The notes under the pieces were generated by a model. The model saw only the letters and a list, made by a program, of their open reading frames with translations, did no database searches and was not told the origin of the DNA. DNA of 58,867 nucleotides from an uncultured Eubacterium sp. (GTDB lineage Bacteria; Bacillota; Clostridia; Lachnospirales; Lachnospiraceae), in the NCBI GenBank assembly GCA_910579145.1, contig CAJTTQ010000004.1:16044-74910 (forward strand), given 5' to 3'. Every line of letters starts with the position of its first letter. Position 1 is the first letter of the stretch. Below are positions 16,089 to 23,833 of this stretch, piece by piece. A program made the translations under genes and the position numbers.

Positions 16089-16778
16089 CTAAGCTTCTAT
16101 TATCTTTCCATCCCTGATCCTGATCTGGCGGTCAGCCAGCGCTGCCAGTTCCGGGTCGTGTGTCACCATCACGAGCGTTTTCTTTCTCTCGTTCAAAACA
16201 TGACGCATAAGGTCCATCATCTCCGCCGATGTGGCAGAATCCAGATTTCCCGTCGGTTCGTCAGCAAAAACGATACTCGGGTTCAAGACGAGCGCCCTCG
16301 CCACGCCGACTCGCTGCTGCTGACCGCCCGACATCTGATTTGGTTTGTGCCGGCGGAATTTTTTAAGTCCTACGAGCTCGATCATTTTTTCCGCCCGCTT
16401 CATCCGAATTTTTTTGGGAATTCCACGGAACATAAGCGGCAGCGCTACATTTTCCACCGCATTCATCGTACCGATCAGATTAAATGACTGAAATATAAAG
16501 CCAACCTTTTCCCTGCGAAAACGTACCAGCCGGTTTTCGTTATAAGTATCGATCCGCTCCCCCGCCACGGTAATGATCCCTTTTGTCGGCTTCTCCAAAC
16601 CAGCCAGCATATTTAACAATGTCGATTTTCCGGAACCGGACGCCCCGACGATCGCGCAAAACTCTCCTTCAAACACCTGGAAACTAACACCATCCAGCGC
16701 ACGCACGCGGTTATTTCCGATCGGATAGATTTTATACAGATTTTTGACATCGATCACGCACTTTGAGTGATTTTCCAC
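16089..16778 (-). CDS. ABC transporter ATP-binding protein (MacB/LolD type)
   Basis: Cytoplasmic ATPase of 229 residues, first gene of a three-gene exporter operon. Start is GTG at 16778, six bases after GAGGGG. Walker A GASGSGKST (near residue 45), Q-loop GFIFQSFNLI, signature MSGGQQQR, Walker B IVFADEPTGNLDS and H-loop MVTHDPELA are all intact. The sequence belongs to the LolD/MacB/SalX group that pairs with FtsX-fold permeases such as the one two genes downstream. The gap to the next gene is 16 bases. The upstream region carries direct repeats resembling a VanR box. Confidence 0.95.
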   Translation of the reverse strand: MENHSKCVIDVKNLYKIYPIGNNRVRALDGVSFQVFEGEFCAIVGASGSGKSTLLNMLAGLEKPTKGIITVAGERIDTYNENRLVRFRREKVGFIFQSFNLIGTMNAVENVALPLMFRGIPKKIRMKRAEKMIELVGLKKFRRHKPNQMSGGQQQRVGVARALVLNPSIVFADEPTGNLDSATSAEMMDLMRHVLNERKKTLVMVTHDPELAALADRQIRIRDGKIIEA

Positions 16779-17127
16779 CTATTTCCCCTCCTCTCTGTGT
16801 GATGATCCGTGTTACCTATGATAAAAGATTACATAACTTTATCATCATAACACATCCAGTAGGTATTTTTGTTACTATTTTCTTACAATTTTCCGATTTT
16901 TTTCAAACAAGTTACTTCTCTATCATTATAACGATAACTCATGACAAACTGTCCAAAAAACACGGCAGTCTATATGGAAAAACACAGCAGGATATGATAT
17001 AATTCTTACAAATTTGAATCTGCCGTTTAACGTATATAGTTATTGTTGCAACGATCAATTCGCAACATATATCAAAACTTCCTGTCTATCTATATGCTAC
17101 AATATTTCTGACAAGGAGGGAATTGAT
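16779..17127. promoter_or_regulatory. Divergent control region between ABC exporter operon and AraC regulator
   Basis: No gene is seen in these 349 bases. On the minus strand there is a TATGAT -10 candidate near 16842, and an imperfect inverted repeat (TATGATAAAAG...CTTTATCATCATA, about 16818-16848) covers it. Further upstream, on the minus strand, are 11-base-spaced direct repeats TTGTAAGAAAAT (16888-16877) and TAGTAACAAAAA (16877-16866). On the plus strand an extended -10 TGATATAAT (16995-17003) probably starts the AraC gene. Confidence 0.55.
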
Positions 17128-18033
17128 TTGTTTGAGTGGAATGAGACCGTACAGGACATGATCAACTGGATCGAAGAGCATCTAACACAAACCCCTTCTC
17201 TTTTGGAACTCTCCAGACAGATCGGGTATTCGCCATACTACTGCTCCCGTCGTTTTCATGAAATCACGGGGATGACATTTAAAAGTTATGTCGCTGGCAG
17301 GCGGCTTGCTTTAGCCGCACTGGAAATACGGGATACAAAGTCCCGCATTCTCGATATCGCGTTGAAATACGGGTATTCCTCACAGGAAGCACTGACGAGG
17401 ACTTTTATGAATACGTTCGGATGTACACCGGCTGCATATCGGAAAAATCCTGTCCCCATCGCTCTCTCTAGCTCAATGGTCGTTCTCTTCCCGCAACATT
17501 ATGTGAATAAAGGAGGGCCTACTATGAATCAGACGATACTGACAGATGCACATATCCGCATGGAGCATATTCCCGCCCATAAATACATCGGGATCTGGGA
17601 TATCGACGCCACAGACTATTGTAGTTTCTGGAACAGGCACGATTGTGACACGGTCTGCGGGACGATCGACAGCATGAGCCATGTCTCCCACCCGGTCGTA
17701 ACCTGCCACACAGCCGGATGGTTTTACGAAAATGGCCGAAAAGGCTATTTCTACGGGTTTGGCGTGCCGGTTGACTATCAGGGGGTGATCCCGGACGGGT
17801 TTGAGATCAGGGAACTTCCCGCGAGTGATTATTTCGTTTTCTATCACCCGGCTTTTGACTATTTAAAGGATTGCGGGGAGGTGATGGAACGGGTGGAAAA
17901 ACTGGCATGGAATTTCGATCCCCAAACACGGGGTTACGAGTGGAATGAGGATTTGTGCAACGACTATCAGCGGCATTTCCCGGAAGAACTCGGTTATCAT
18001 GTGCTGCGGCCGGCACGGAAAAAGAAACCTTAA
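17128..18033 (+). CDS. AraC-family regulator with GyrI-like effector domain
   Basis: Transcription factor of 301 residues. TTG at 17128, seven bases after AAGGAGGG, gives the usual N-terminus MFEWNETVQDMINWIEEHL. Residues 1-107 contain two AraC helix-turn-helix motifs (LLELSRQIGYSPYYCSRRFHE and ILDIALKYGYSSQEALTRTF). Residues about 135-297 form a GyrI-like/SOUL-fold ligand domain (PAHKYIGIWDID, GYFYGFGVPV, YFVFYHPAFDY) of the kind that binds hydrophobic cationic drugs in Rob- and BmrR-like regulators. It stands directly upstream of a MATE pump and a stand-alone GyrI-like protein, so it most likely induces them in response to a toxic compound. Confidence 0.93.
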   Translation: MFEWNETVQDMINWIEEHLTQTPSLLELSRQIGYSPYYCSRRFHEITGMTFKSYVAGRRLALAALEIRDTKSRILDIALKYGYSSQEALTRTFMNTFGCTPAAYRKNPVPIALSSSMVVLFPQHYVNKGGPTMNQTILTDAHIRMEHIPAHKYIGIWDIDATDYCSFWNRHDCDTVCGTIDSMSHVSHPVVTCHTAGWFYENGRKGYFYGFGVPVDYQGVIPDGFEIRELPASDYFVFYHPAFDYLKDCGEVMERVEKLAWNFDPQTRGYEWNEDLCNDYQRHFPEELGYHVLRPARKKKP

Positions 18034-18223
18034 CTTTGTTATAAATATAGGAAATACGTGCTTTTTGCCACCGGGTAAAGAGAATCCACGTCAGGCTTTC
18101 CATCGTCAGGTCCAGACGGAAGTACCAAAACACTTCCGCCAGAAGATGGGAAGGCTGGCGTTTTTTCATAATAATACAAATATGTGTTTGCTTTCGAAGG
18201 AGTTAGGAAAAAAGGAGGATACC
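18034..18223 (+). promoter_or_regulatory. Structured leader / probable attenuator of the MATE gene
   Basis: A six-codon frame (GTG at 18058, encoding MLFATG) precedes several pairings: CGTC...GACG, the perfect 7-bp hairpin CGGAAGT/ACTTCCG (18117-18138), and a terminator at 18137-18166. GGCTTTCCATC (18093 on) can also pair with GATGGGAAGG inside the terminator loop region. A terminator between a drug-responsive regulator and its pump suggests attenuation, but a plain terminator for the AraC gene with a separate MATE start is possible. Confidence 0.45.
18137..18166 (+). terminator. Intrinsic terminator between AraC and MATE genes
   Basis: CGCCAG (18137-18142) pairs with CTGGCG (18155-18160), followed by six T. 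The left arm shares two bases with the upstream hairpin. Confidence 0.7.
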
Positions 18224-19546
18224 ATGAAAAAACAATCGCTGTTCAAACAATTCTTCACCTATGTTTCACTCAATATATGCGGCATGATCGGCCTGTCCTG
18301 CTACATCCTTGCCGATACGTTTTTTGTCTCAAACGGACTGGGCACGAACGGACTGACAGCGCTTAACCTCGCCATCCCCGTATACAGCATCGTACACGGC
18401 TGCGGACTGATGCTCGGCATGGGAGGCGCGATGAAATATTCGATCTTTCGCGGACAGGCAGACAGTGAGAACGCCAGCCGGACATTTTCATCTGTTCTCG
18501 TTTTTACCTGTATTCTCGCTTTTCTGTTCGTGCTGGCCGGACTTTTCCTTTCCCGTCCTCTCACAGCACTGCTCGGCGCTGACAATGACGTGTTTTCGAT
18601 GACCCATACTTACCTGATGGTAATTTTACTTTTTGCCCCGGCATTCATGCTGAACGACGTTTTTACCTGTTTTGTCAGAAACGACGGAAACCCTTCACTC
18701 TCGATGGCCGCCATGCTCACCGGCAGTTTCTCCAATATTATCCTCGACTACGTTTTTATCTTCCCGATGAACATGGGGATCCTGGGAGCCGTGCTCGCGA
18801 CCGGGATCGCCCCTTTGATCAGCATGTCCATTTTATCCGTACACGGCATTCGGAAGAAACATCACTTTCACTGGATACGGCACCGTATTTCTGTGCGGCT
18901 GACGGCAAACATCCTCTCGCTCGGCATTCCGTCACTTGTCACTGAAACCTCATCCGCCATCGTCATGATCGCCTTTAATTCGATCCTCCTTTCCCTGTGC
19001 GGCAATACAGGGGTGGCGGCCTACGGTGTGATCGCCAATCTGTCACTCGTCGTATCTTCCATCTGTACGGGCATCGCGCAGGGAACACAGCCGATCACGA
19101 GCCGCGCCTATGGCCGCGGTGACAAACGAACGATAAAAAGAGCGCTGCAATATGCTTTCTGCTATTCACTGGCCGTTTCCGCACTGATATATCTGCTGTT
19201 TTTCTTCGGTGCGGAGGCGCTCACATCCGCCTTTAACAGGGAAAGGAATGTATCACTGCAGCAGATTTCGGTGCCTGGACTAAAAATCTACTTTACCGCC
19301 ATTCCGTTTGCCGGGTTTAATATAATCCTCTCCACCCATTTTACCGCGACTGAAAAAGCGCTCCCGGCACAGGTTATTTCCCTGGCGAGAGCACTCTTTG
19401 TCATCCTTCCGGCAGCATTTGTTTTATCGTCCGCTTTCGGTGTAACTGGGGTGTGGCTGTCATATCCGGTAACGGAGGTTGTAGTATGTATCGTCGGGAT
19501 TTTCCTGATACGGAGAAAAATCGAACATTTTTTCGATTTTTGTTGA
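18224..19546 (+). CDS. MATE family multidrug efflux transporter
   Basis: Twelve-helix cation/drug antiporter of 440 residues in the cytoplasmic membrane. The ATG at 18224 after AAAGGAGG gives MKKQSLFKQFFTYVSLNI; longer in-frame extensions upstream have no ribosome site. Features include the N-terminal ILADTFFVSNGLGTNGLTAL, the repeated MATE phrase in each half (GSFSNIILDYVFIFPMNMGI; ISVPGLKIYFTAIPFAGFN) and GIAQGTQPITSRAYGRG. It resembles DinF/NorM-like clostridial members. It is flanked by an AraC-GyrI regulator and a GyrI-like protein. The last codons contain a hairpin, and the stop codon overlaps the -35 box of the next gene. Confidence 0.93.
   Translation: MKKQSLFKQFFTYVSLNICGMIGLSCYILADTFFVSNGLGTNGLTALNLAIPVYSIVHGCGLMLGMGGAMKYSIFRGQADSENASRTFSSVLVFTCILAFLFVLAGLFLSRPLTALLGADNDVFSMTHTYLMVILLFAPAFMLNDVFTCFVRNDGNPSLSMAAMLTGSFSNIILDYVFIFPMNMGILGAVLATGIAPLISMSILSVHGIRKKHHFHWIRHRISVRLTANILSLGIPSLVTETSSAIVMIAFNSILLSLCGNTGVAAYGVIANLSLVVSSICTGIAQGTQPITSRAYGRGDKRTIKRALQYAFCYSLAVSALIYLLFFFGAEALTSAFNRERNVSLQQISVPGLKIYFTAIPFAGFNIILSTHFTATEKALPAQVISLARALFVILPAAFVLSSAFGVTGVWLSYPVTEVVVCIVGIFLIRRKIEHFFDFC
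19516..19541 (+). terminator. Terminator embedded in the 3' end of the MATE coding sequence
   Basis: AAAAATCGAA (19516-19525) pairs perfectly with TTCGATTTTT (19532-19541) across CATTTT. It lies inside the last codons of the MATE gene, just before the stop. Confidence 0.6.
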
Positions 19547-19570
19547 CAAATTTCCCATTCCGTTTATAAT
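19543..19570 (+). promoter_or_regulatory. Consensus promoter of the GyrI-like gene
   Basis: TTGACA (19543-19548) and TATAAT (19565-19570) are 16 bases apart, both perfect. The -35 overlaps the MATE stop codon. Confidence 0.9.
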
Positions 19571-19617
19571 TAAGAATATAGAGAAAATCAGAAAAAAACG
19601 AAATGGAGGTATGGCAA

Positions 19618-20100
19618 ATGGCAGTTCAGATTTTAGAAGTAAAAAAGGAAAGTTGTCCGGCCGCGCGGCTGATCGGTAAAAAGTATGAAGGTGTTCCAAA
19701 CTGGGACGAATGGTGGAACAATAACTGGTTTGAAAAACTAGAGGTAAACCCCTGCCTCCCCTTTAACGGTGATGCGTATATCGGTGCGGTACATATCGTG
19801 AATGGAATGCCGGAACGCTGGATCGGTATGCTGTTTCCCCCGGATACAGAAGCTCCAGACGGGTTTGAATCTATCGACATTGAACCACTGGATTATGCCG
19901 TATGTTATTTATCTGACAAAGAGAATAGCGGGGAGTTCTTTTCCATGGATACGCACAATATGTGCCTGGAAAAACTGAAGGAACTTCATATGGAACGGAA
20001 GGAAGATGATTGGTGTTTCGAACGCTGCAACTGCCCAAGATTTACAACGCCGGATGAAAATGGACATGTAATTTTGGATTATGGCATTTCAGTCATGTGA
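19618..20100 (+). CDS. GyrI-like small-molecule binding protein
   Basis: Single-domain GyrI/AraC effector-binding protein of 160 residues. The ATG at 19618 lies seven bases after GGAGGT; a nearer upstream ATG is part of the ribosome site. It begins MAVQILEVKKESCPAARLIGKKYEG, followed by the acidic groove region and PLDYAVCYLSDKENSGEFF. Stand-alone members can sequester or hydrolyse toxic cationic compounds. It has a perfect constitutive promoter even though it follows an inducible-looking pump, so a drug-buffering role is plausible. No DNA-binding domain is present. Confidence 0.88.
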   Translation: MAVQILEVKKESCPAARLIGKKYEGVPNWDEWWNNNWFEKLEVNPCLPFNGDAYIGAVHIVNGMPERWIGMLFPPDTEAPDGFESIDIEPLDYAVCYLSDKENSGEFFSMDTHNMCLEKLKELHMERKEDDWCFERCNCPRFTTPDENGHVILDYGISVM

Positions 20101-20110
20101 CATCAAAAGC

Positions 20111-20149
20111 AAAAAAGCCGACATGCCGTTCACGCTTGCATGATAAGGC
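20111..20149 (-). terminator. Terminator of the tyrS operon
   Basis: Minus strand: GCC...CATGC pairs with GCATG...GGC, followed by six T. It lies about 100 bases after the stop of the small membrane protein gene. Confidence 0.5.
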
Positions 20150-20179
20150 ACTTCTCTACCAAAAGAAGTGACATCACAC

Positions 20180-20257
20180 ATGAATAGATCCTTATTAAAT
20201 CTCACACTTCTTCTGATAACAGGCCTGTGCGTGACAGCATGCGGCAGTTCACTATAA
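20180..20257 (+). pseudogene. Lipoprotein signal-peptide remnant
   Basis: A 25-codon frame MNRSLLNLTLLLITGLCVTA followed by CGSSL shows a good lipoprotein signal with the lipobox VTAC, then stops four residues after the cysteine. No clear ribosome site precedes it, and its end overlaps the convergent gene by six bases. It is most likely the surviving 5' end of a deleted lipoprotein gene; a genuine tiny lipopeptide cannot be ruled out. Confidence 0.4.
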
Positions 20258-20584
20258 ACCGTCAGATTTTTTCCTATATCTGGCCTCTATTCTGATATAT
20301 GCGATCATCATTCCCAGGATCAAAAGAATGACTGCAAATACGATCAGGATAGAAAAGGGCGAATTTTGCTGTAAGAACATGAAAGGTATCCCGATCACCT
20401 CAAAGATACCAGCCGCCATAAACCATAAAATCCCTACCGCCCGGTTATACCGCCCTGTCTCTTCGACTTCGGGCGGTTTTACAAACGTAAAAAAACCTAC
20501 GGCCTCCTTCGATCTGCGGCAGCTGATCCCAATTCCTAAAAACACAAGGGAAACGATACTCCATAGAACAAAAGCAACGATCAT
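20252..20584 (-). CDS. Small membrane protein of unknown function
   Basis: Protein of 110 residues with three predicted helices (about 3-20, 49-69 and 76-96). A cytoplasmic loop between helices 1 and 2 carries SKEAVGFFTFVKPPEV and RYNRAVGILWF, phrases I associate with a widespread but uncharacterised clostridial membrane family. Its ATG overlaps the tyrS stop (ATGA), so it is translationally coupled to tyrS and probably under the same T-box control. No function is proposed. Confidence 0.8.
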   Translation of the reverse strand: MIVAFVLWSIVSLVFLGIGISCRRSKEAVGFFTFVKPPEVEETGRYNRAVGILWFMAAGIFEVIGIPFMFLQQNSPFSILIVFAVILLILGMMIAYIRIEARYRKKSDGL

Positions 20585-21807
20585 ATCTTCACCGTAATCC
20601 GCATAAATTTTTTCTTCCCCCGCTTCAAAACGATCCCGTCCGCTCCGATCCGCTCCTTCGCAATCTGCATTCTGACGTCATCCACCTTTTCACCGTCGAT
20701 CGACACACCGCCCTGCTGCACATTCCGCCTCGCCTCGCCATTTGACGGCGCCAGTCCTGCTTTTACGAGAAGATTGAGGATTCCGATGCTGCCCTCCTCA
20801 AAATCGGCATCTTCCAGACATACCTCCGGCATCTGCGCGGCACTTCCGCTCGCGAACAGCGCGCGCGCGCCCTCCTGCGCTTTCTCTGCTTCTTCGTCTC
20901 CGTGAACCATTTTCGTCAATTCGAATGCGAGGATCTCCTTCGCCTGATTGAGCTGGCTGCCCTCCCACTGATCCATCTCCTCAATCTGTTCCAGCGGCAA
21001 AAACGTCAGCATGCGCAGACATTTCAGCACATCGCCATCGGCCACATTCCGCCAGTACTGGTAAAAATCGAACGGACTCGTCTTTTCCGGATCGAGCCAG
21101 ACGGCACCGGACTGGGTTTTCCCCATTTTCTTGCCCTCGGAATTCAGCAGAAGATTGATGGTCATCGCATACGCGTCCTTTCCGAGTTTGCGGCGGATCA
21201 GTTCGGTGCCGCCGAGCATGTTGCTCCACTGGTCATCACCGCCAAACTGCATATTGCAGCCATATTTTTGGAACAGGGAGTAAAAATCAAAACTCTGCAT
21301 GATCATGTAATTAAATTCCAAAAACGTAAGTCCCTTTTCCATACGCTGCTTATAGCATTCCGCCGCCAGCATCCGGTTGACGGAAAAATGCGGGCCGATC
21401 TCCCGCAGGACATCCATGTAATTTAAGTCCATCAGCCAGTCGGCGTTGTTTACCACGATCGCTTTTCCATCCGAAAAATCAATAAAACGGCTCATCTGCT
21501 TTTTGAAACACGCCACATTGTGGTCGATCATTTCCTTCGTCATCATCTGGCGCATATCCGTCCGGCCGGAAGGATCCCCGACCATCGCCGTCCCTCCCCC
21601 AATCAGGGCGATCGGCTTATTTCCTGCCATCTGCAGCCGCTTCATCAGACAGAGAGCCATGAAATGCCCGACATGGAGGCTGTCCGCCGTCGGGTCAAAT
21701 CCGATGTAAAACACCGCTTTCCCTGCATTTACCAGTTCCCTGATCTCTTCTTCATCCGTTACCTGCGCGATCAGTCCGCGGGCAACCAATTCTTCATATA
21801 CTTTCAT
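20581..21807 (-). CDS. tyrS: Tyrosine--tRNA ligase
   Basis: Class I synthetase of 408 residues, charging tRNA-Tyr. It has the HIGH-type site FDPTADSLHVGHFMAL (near residue 36), the tyrosine pocket region (FLEFNYMIMQSFDFYSL; GGDDQWSNMLGG) and the KMSKS equivalent KMGKTQSGAVWLD. The C-terminal S4-like RNA-binding domain begins near residue 345 (ILNLLVKAGLAPSNGEARRNV). This is the TyrS1 form. The ATG follows a GCGCAGAAACGAGG element. A long leader with a Tyr T-box lies upstream. The small membrane gene behind it overlaps by four bases. Confidence 0.98.
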   Translation of the reverse strand: MKVYEELVARGLIAQVTDEEEIRELVNAGKAVFYIGFDPTADSLHVGHFMALCLMKRLQMAGNKPIALIGGGTAMVGDPSGRTDMRQMMTKEMIDHNVACFKKQMSRFIDFSDGKAIVVNNADWLMDLNYMDVLREIGPHFSVNRMLAAECYKQRMEKGLTFLEFNYMIMQSFDFYSLFQKYGCNMQFGGDDQWSNMLGGTELIRRKLGKDAYAMTINLLLNSEGKKMGKTQSGAVWLDPEKTSPFDFYQYWRNVADGDVLKCLRMLTFLPLEQIEEMDQWEGSQLNQAKEILAFELTKMVHGDEEAEKAQEGARALFASGSAAQMPEVCLEDADFEEGSIGILNLLVKAGLAPSNGEARRNVQQGGVSIDGEKVDDVRMQIAKERIGADGIVLKRGKKKFMRITVKI

Positions 21808-21929
21808 CCTAATCCTCGTTTCTGCGCTGCTTTTTGCGCATAAAGTAACTTTGTGTCAAGCAGCGCGCAGACACAAATTGCCGTGTGGATCTTATTTACA
21901 TACACATGCTCTCGTCCTGGGAAGAAAAC

Positions 21930-22209
21930 AAAAAAGTCCTTCTGCAAATGATCTTCTCACTTGCAAAAGGACGAACCTTTTTTCCCCGGTGACTCACATC
22001 AGGCCGGGCTTGGCAGGATACTATCATATCCCTGTACGATAACGGGTACACCACCGTCCAAACCTACCAAAACATAAGCCTGCATCTCATGTTCCTTCAG
22101 CCGGATACTCCAAGATGTATTCATGACAGGATTCCCTTGCGCCTCTCAGCTGCCGGCTGCTCTCTGTAAGTTTCCTCTGTCACTACTTCTTCTTTTCTTC
22201 GCATTTGAC
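21930..22209 (-). ncRNA. Tyrosine T-box riboswitch of tyrS
   Basis: On the minus strand from about 22209, a stem I with AGAGAGC and CTGAGAGG motifs is followed by a specifier region GAATACATC holding the Tyr codon TAC (near 22119-22117), then TTGGAGTATCC. A T-box-like sequence GGACGGTGGTGTACCCG (about 22060-22044) contains the TGGT bulge expected to pair with the ACCA end of tRNA-Tyr. The terminator GTCCTTTTGCAA / TTGCAGAAGGAC (21972-21936) with a T run closes the element. The T-box core departs from the usual GGGTGGTACCGCG. Uncharged tRNA-Tyr should stabilise the antiterminator (GGAC with GTCC). Confidence 0.88.
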
Positions 22210-22215
22210 TTTTTC

Positions 22216-22244
22216 ATCATAGCAGACTGCTTTTCGTTTGTCAA
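22216..22244 (-). promoter_or_regulatory. Promoter of tyrS leader
   Basis: TTGACA (22244-22239) and TATGAT (22221-22216), 17-base spacer, immediately upstream of the T-box. Confidence 0.85.
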
Positions 22245-22334
22245 CGATTTTTTCTCCGTTTCCACGATATGCCGCCGCGCAAAATACACACTCCACCCCA
22301 GTTCTTTCCTTTTCCGCACTGGATACATCGTCCA

Positions 22335-23027
22335 TCAATCCAAAAGGATCTCCCGCCAAAACTTTTCCTTACACGCAGATGACAGATCATCATCGTCAGA
22401 GAAGGCGCTCATGATCTTATCCACATTGTTAAACTGACTTTCGTCCGTAAACCTGATCGACCACTCACACTGCCCGGTCGCCATGTTCAGGCACCGGATC
22501 CCCTGCGAATCATAAACTATCATATACAGCACATCTTCTTTATCGGGACTATCTGACGGATATGTACATGTTACATACTGCGCCAAAAGCAGACCTGCAC
22601 CTTCTTCTTCCTCGTCATCCTTTTCCCTGTCTTTAAGATGATCTTTGACATTGCAAATGAGATATTCCATAACATCGTCTGCGTCTTTGTCCGTAACTTT
22701 GCCGGTAGTTTCATCCTTGGATTTTTCTTCCTTCTCCTCCGTCTCTAAGCCTGCCGCCTCGCGTAACGCTTCCTGAACGGCATCGAAACGTTTTAAGATC
22801 TTATCCCACTCTTTTTCGGTATAAGTACCTGCCCCAATCGGAATACTCGGCTCCATCGTACCATTTTTTACCTTGACGTAAAATTCCTCCTTTCTGTCTC
22901 GTATCAGCTCCGAAAAAGTGTCCGTCAGGCGTTTCTTTTTTACAGGAGTTCCTGTCCCGCCATCCGCTGTAACAGTACGACCTCGCGCGATATCCGCGCC
23001 GCCTCCTGTCACTCCTGAAATACCCAT
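22335..23027 (-). CDS. Acidic hypothetical protein
   Basis: Protein of 230 residues starting at the ATG after AAGGAGAG. No signal peptide or membrane helix. The N-terminus is Gly/Thr-rich (MGISGVTGGGADIARG). A conserved-looking core reads FSELIRDRKEEFYVKVKNG then MEPSIPIGAGTYTEKEWDKI. A very acidic Lys/Glu/Asp linker (about residues 92-145) and a C-terminal module (YDSQGIRCLNMATGQCEWSI) follow. From memory similar proteins with the phrase IPIGAGSYTEKEWDK are found in several copies in Lachnospiraceae genomes and are unannotated. Function unknown; the layout suggests a cytoplasmic or leaderless-secreted protein. Confidence 0.75.
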   Translation of the reverse strand: MGISGVTGGGADIARGRTVTADGGTGTPVKKKRLTDTFSELIRDRKEEFYVKVKNGTMEPSIPIGAGTYTEKEWDKILKRFDAVQEALREAAGLETEEKEEKSKDETTGKVTDKDADDVMEYLICNVKDHLKDREKDDEEEEGAGLLLAQYVTCTYPSDSPDKEDVLYMIVYDSQGIRCLNMATGQCEWSIRFTDESQFNNVDKIMSAFSDDDDLSSACKEKFWREILLD

Positions 23028-23138
23028 GTCTCTCCTTTCCGCAGTCCTTCTTCATACAGATCCACGCTGTACTGGCTGTCCGGACCGCCCGCTCTCCTCA
23101 AAAGGTCCAAGCGGTTATTCTTTATTTTTGCCAAAAGA

Positions 23139-23181
23139 AAACGACTGTTTTCAAAGCATTTCCATCCTTTGAAAACAGCCG
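23139..23181 (-). terminator. Terminator downstream of the prolyl isomerase gene
   Basis: CTGTTTTCAAAG (23145-23156) and CTTTGAAAACAG (23167-23178) form a perfect 12-bp stem with a T-rich minus-strand tail (TCGTTTTCTTTT). Confidence 0.75.
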
Positions 23182-23230
23182 CTGTCCCTAGCTGTTTATT
23201 ATATCGTCATATTTCACACATTTATTAACC

Positions 23231-23818
23231 TTAATCAATCACTTTCACCGACTCGATCTTCGGCTGTTCTTCTGCCTTCACCGTTCCGTTATCATCCGTG
23301 ACCGGCGTATCTTCGCAGATCTTGTCGACGATCTCCATTCCCTCCGTCACCTTGCCAAACGCCGCATACTGGCCGTCTAAACTCGGCGCGTCCGCGTGCA
23401 TGATAAAGAACTGGGAACTGGCGCTGTCATAATTCTGGGAACGCGCCATCGAGATCACGCCCCGGACATGTGATATACCGTTTTCTACCCCGTTTGCAGA
23501 GAACTCTCCTTTGATCGTCTCATCCGAACCACCGGTCCCGTTTCCCGACGGATCACCGCCCTGAATCATAAAGCCGGAGATGATCCGATGGAATGTCAGG
23601 CCGTCATAAAAACCATCTTTCGCCAACTTGATAAAATTGGATACCGAAATAGGCGCTGTATCGGCATCGAGTTCCACCTTGATCGTCCCATAATCTTTCA
23701 CCTGGATCTCCACATGATGTTTGCCGCTGTCAACAGACCCGCTGGAAGTTCCGCCGCAGCCAGCCAGAACAAATACCATCAAGGCAGCCGCAAATAAAAA
23801 ACTGAGTTTCTTTTTCAT
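23231..23818 (-). CDS. Lipoprotein cyclophilin-type peptidyl-prolyl isomerase
   Basis: Extracytoplasmic folding factor of 195 residues. The ATG at 23818 lies nine bases after GGAGG. The signal peptide ends in the lipobox LAGC (C19), so the protein is anchored to the outer face of the membrane. The cyclophilin core has FHRIISGFMIQGGDPSGNG (active-site R and Q), GVISMARSQNYDSASSQFFI and AAFGKVTEGMEIVDKI. It is 15 bases after the PepSY-protein gene and is co-transcribed from the same promoter, which suggests joint work on exported proteins. Confidence 0.92.
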   Translation of the reverse strand: MKKKLSFLFAAALMVFVLAGCGGTSSGSVDSGKHHVEIQVKDYGTIKVELDADTAPISVSNFIKLAKDGFYDGLTFHRIISGFMIQGGDPSGNGTGGSDETIKGEFSANGVENGISHVRGVISMARSQNYDSASSQFFIMHADAPSLDGQYAAFGKVTEGMEIVDKICEDTPVTDDNGTVKAEEQPKIESVKVID

Positions 23819-23833
23819 GTACAAAATCCTCCG

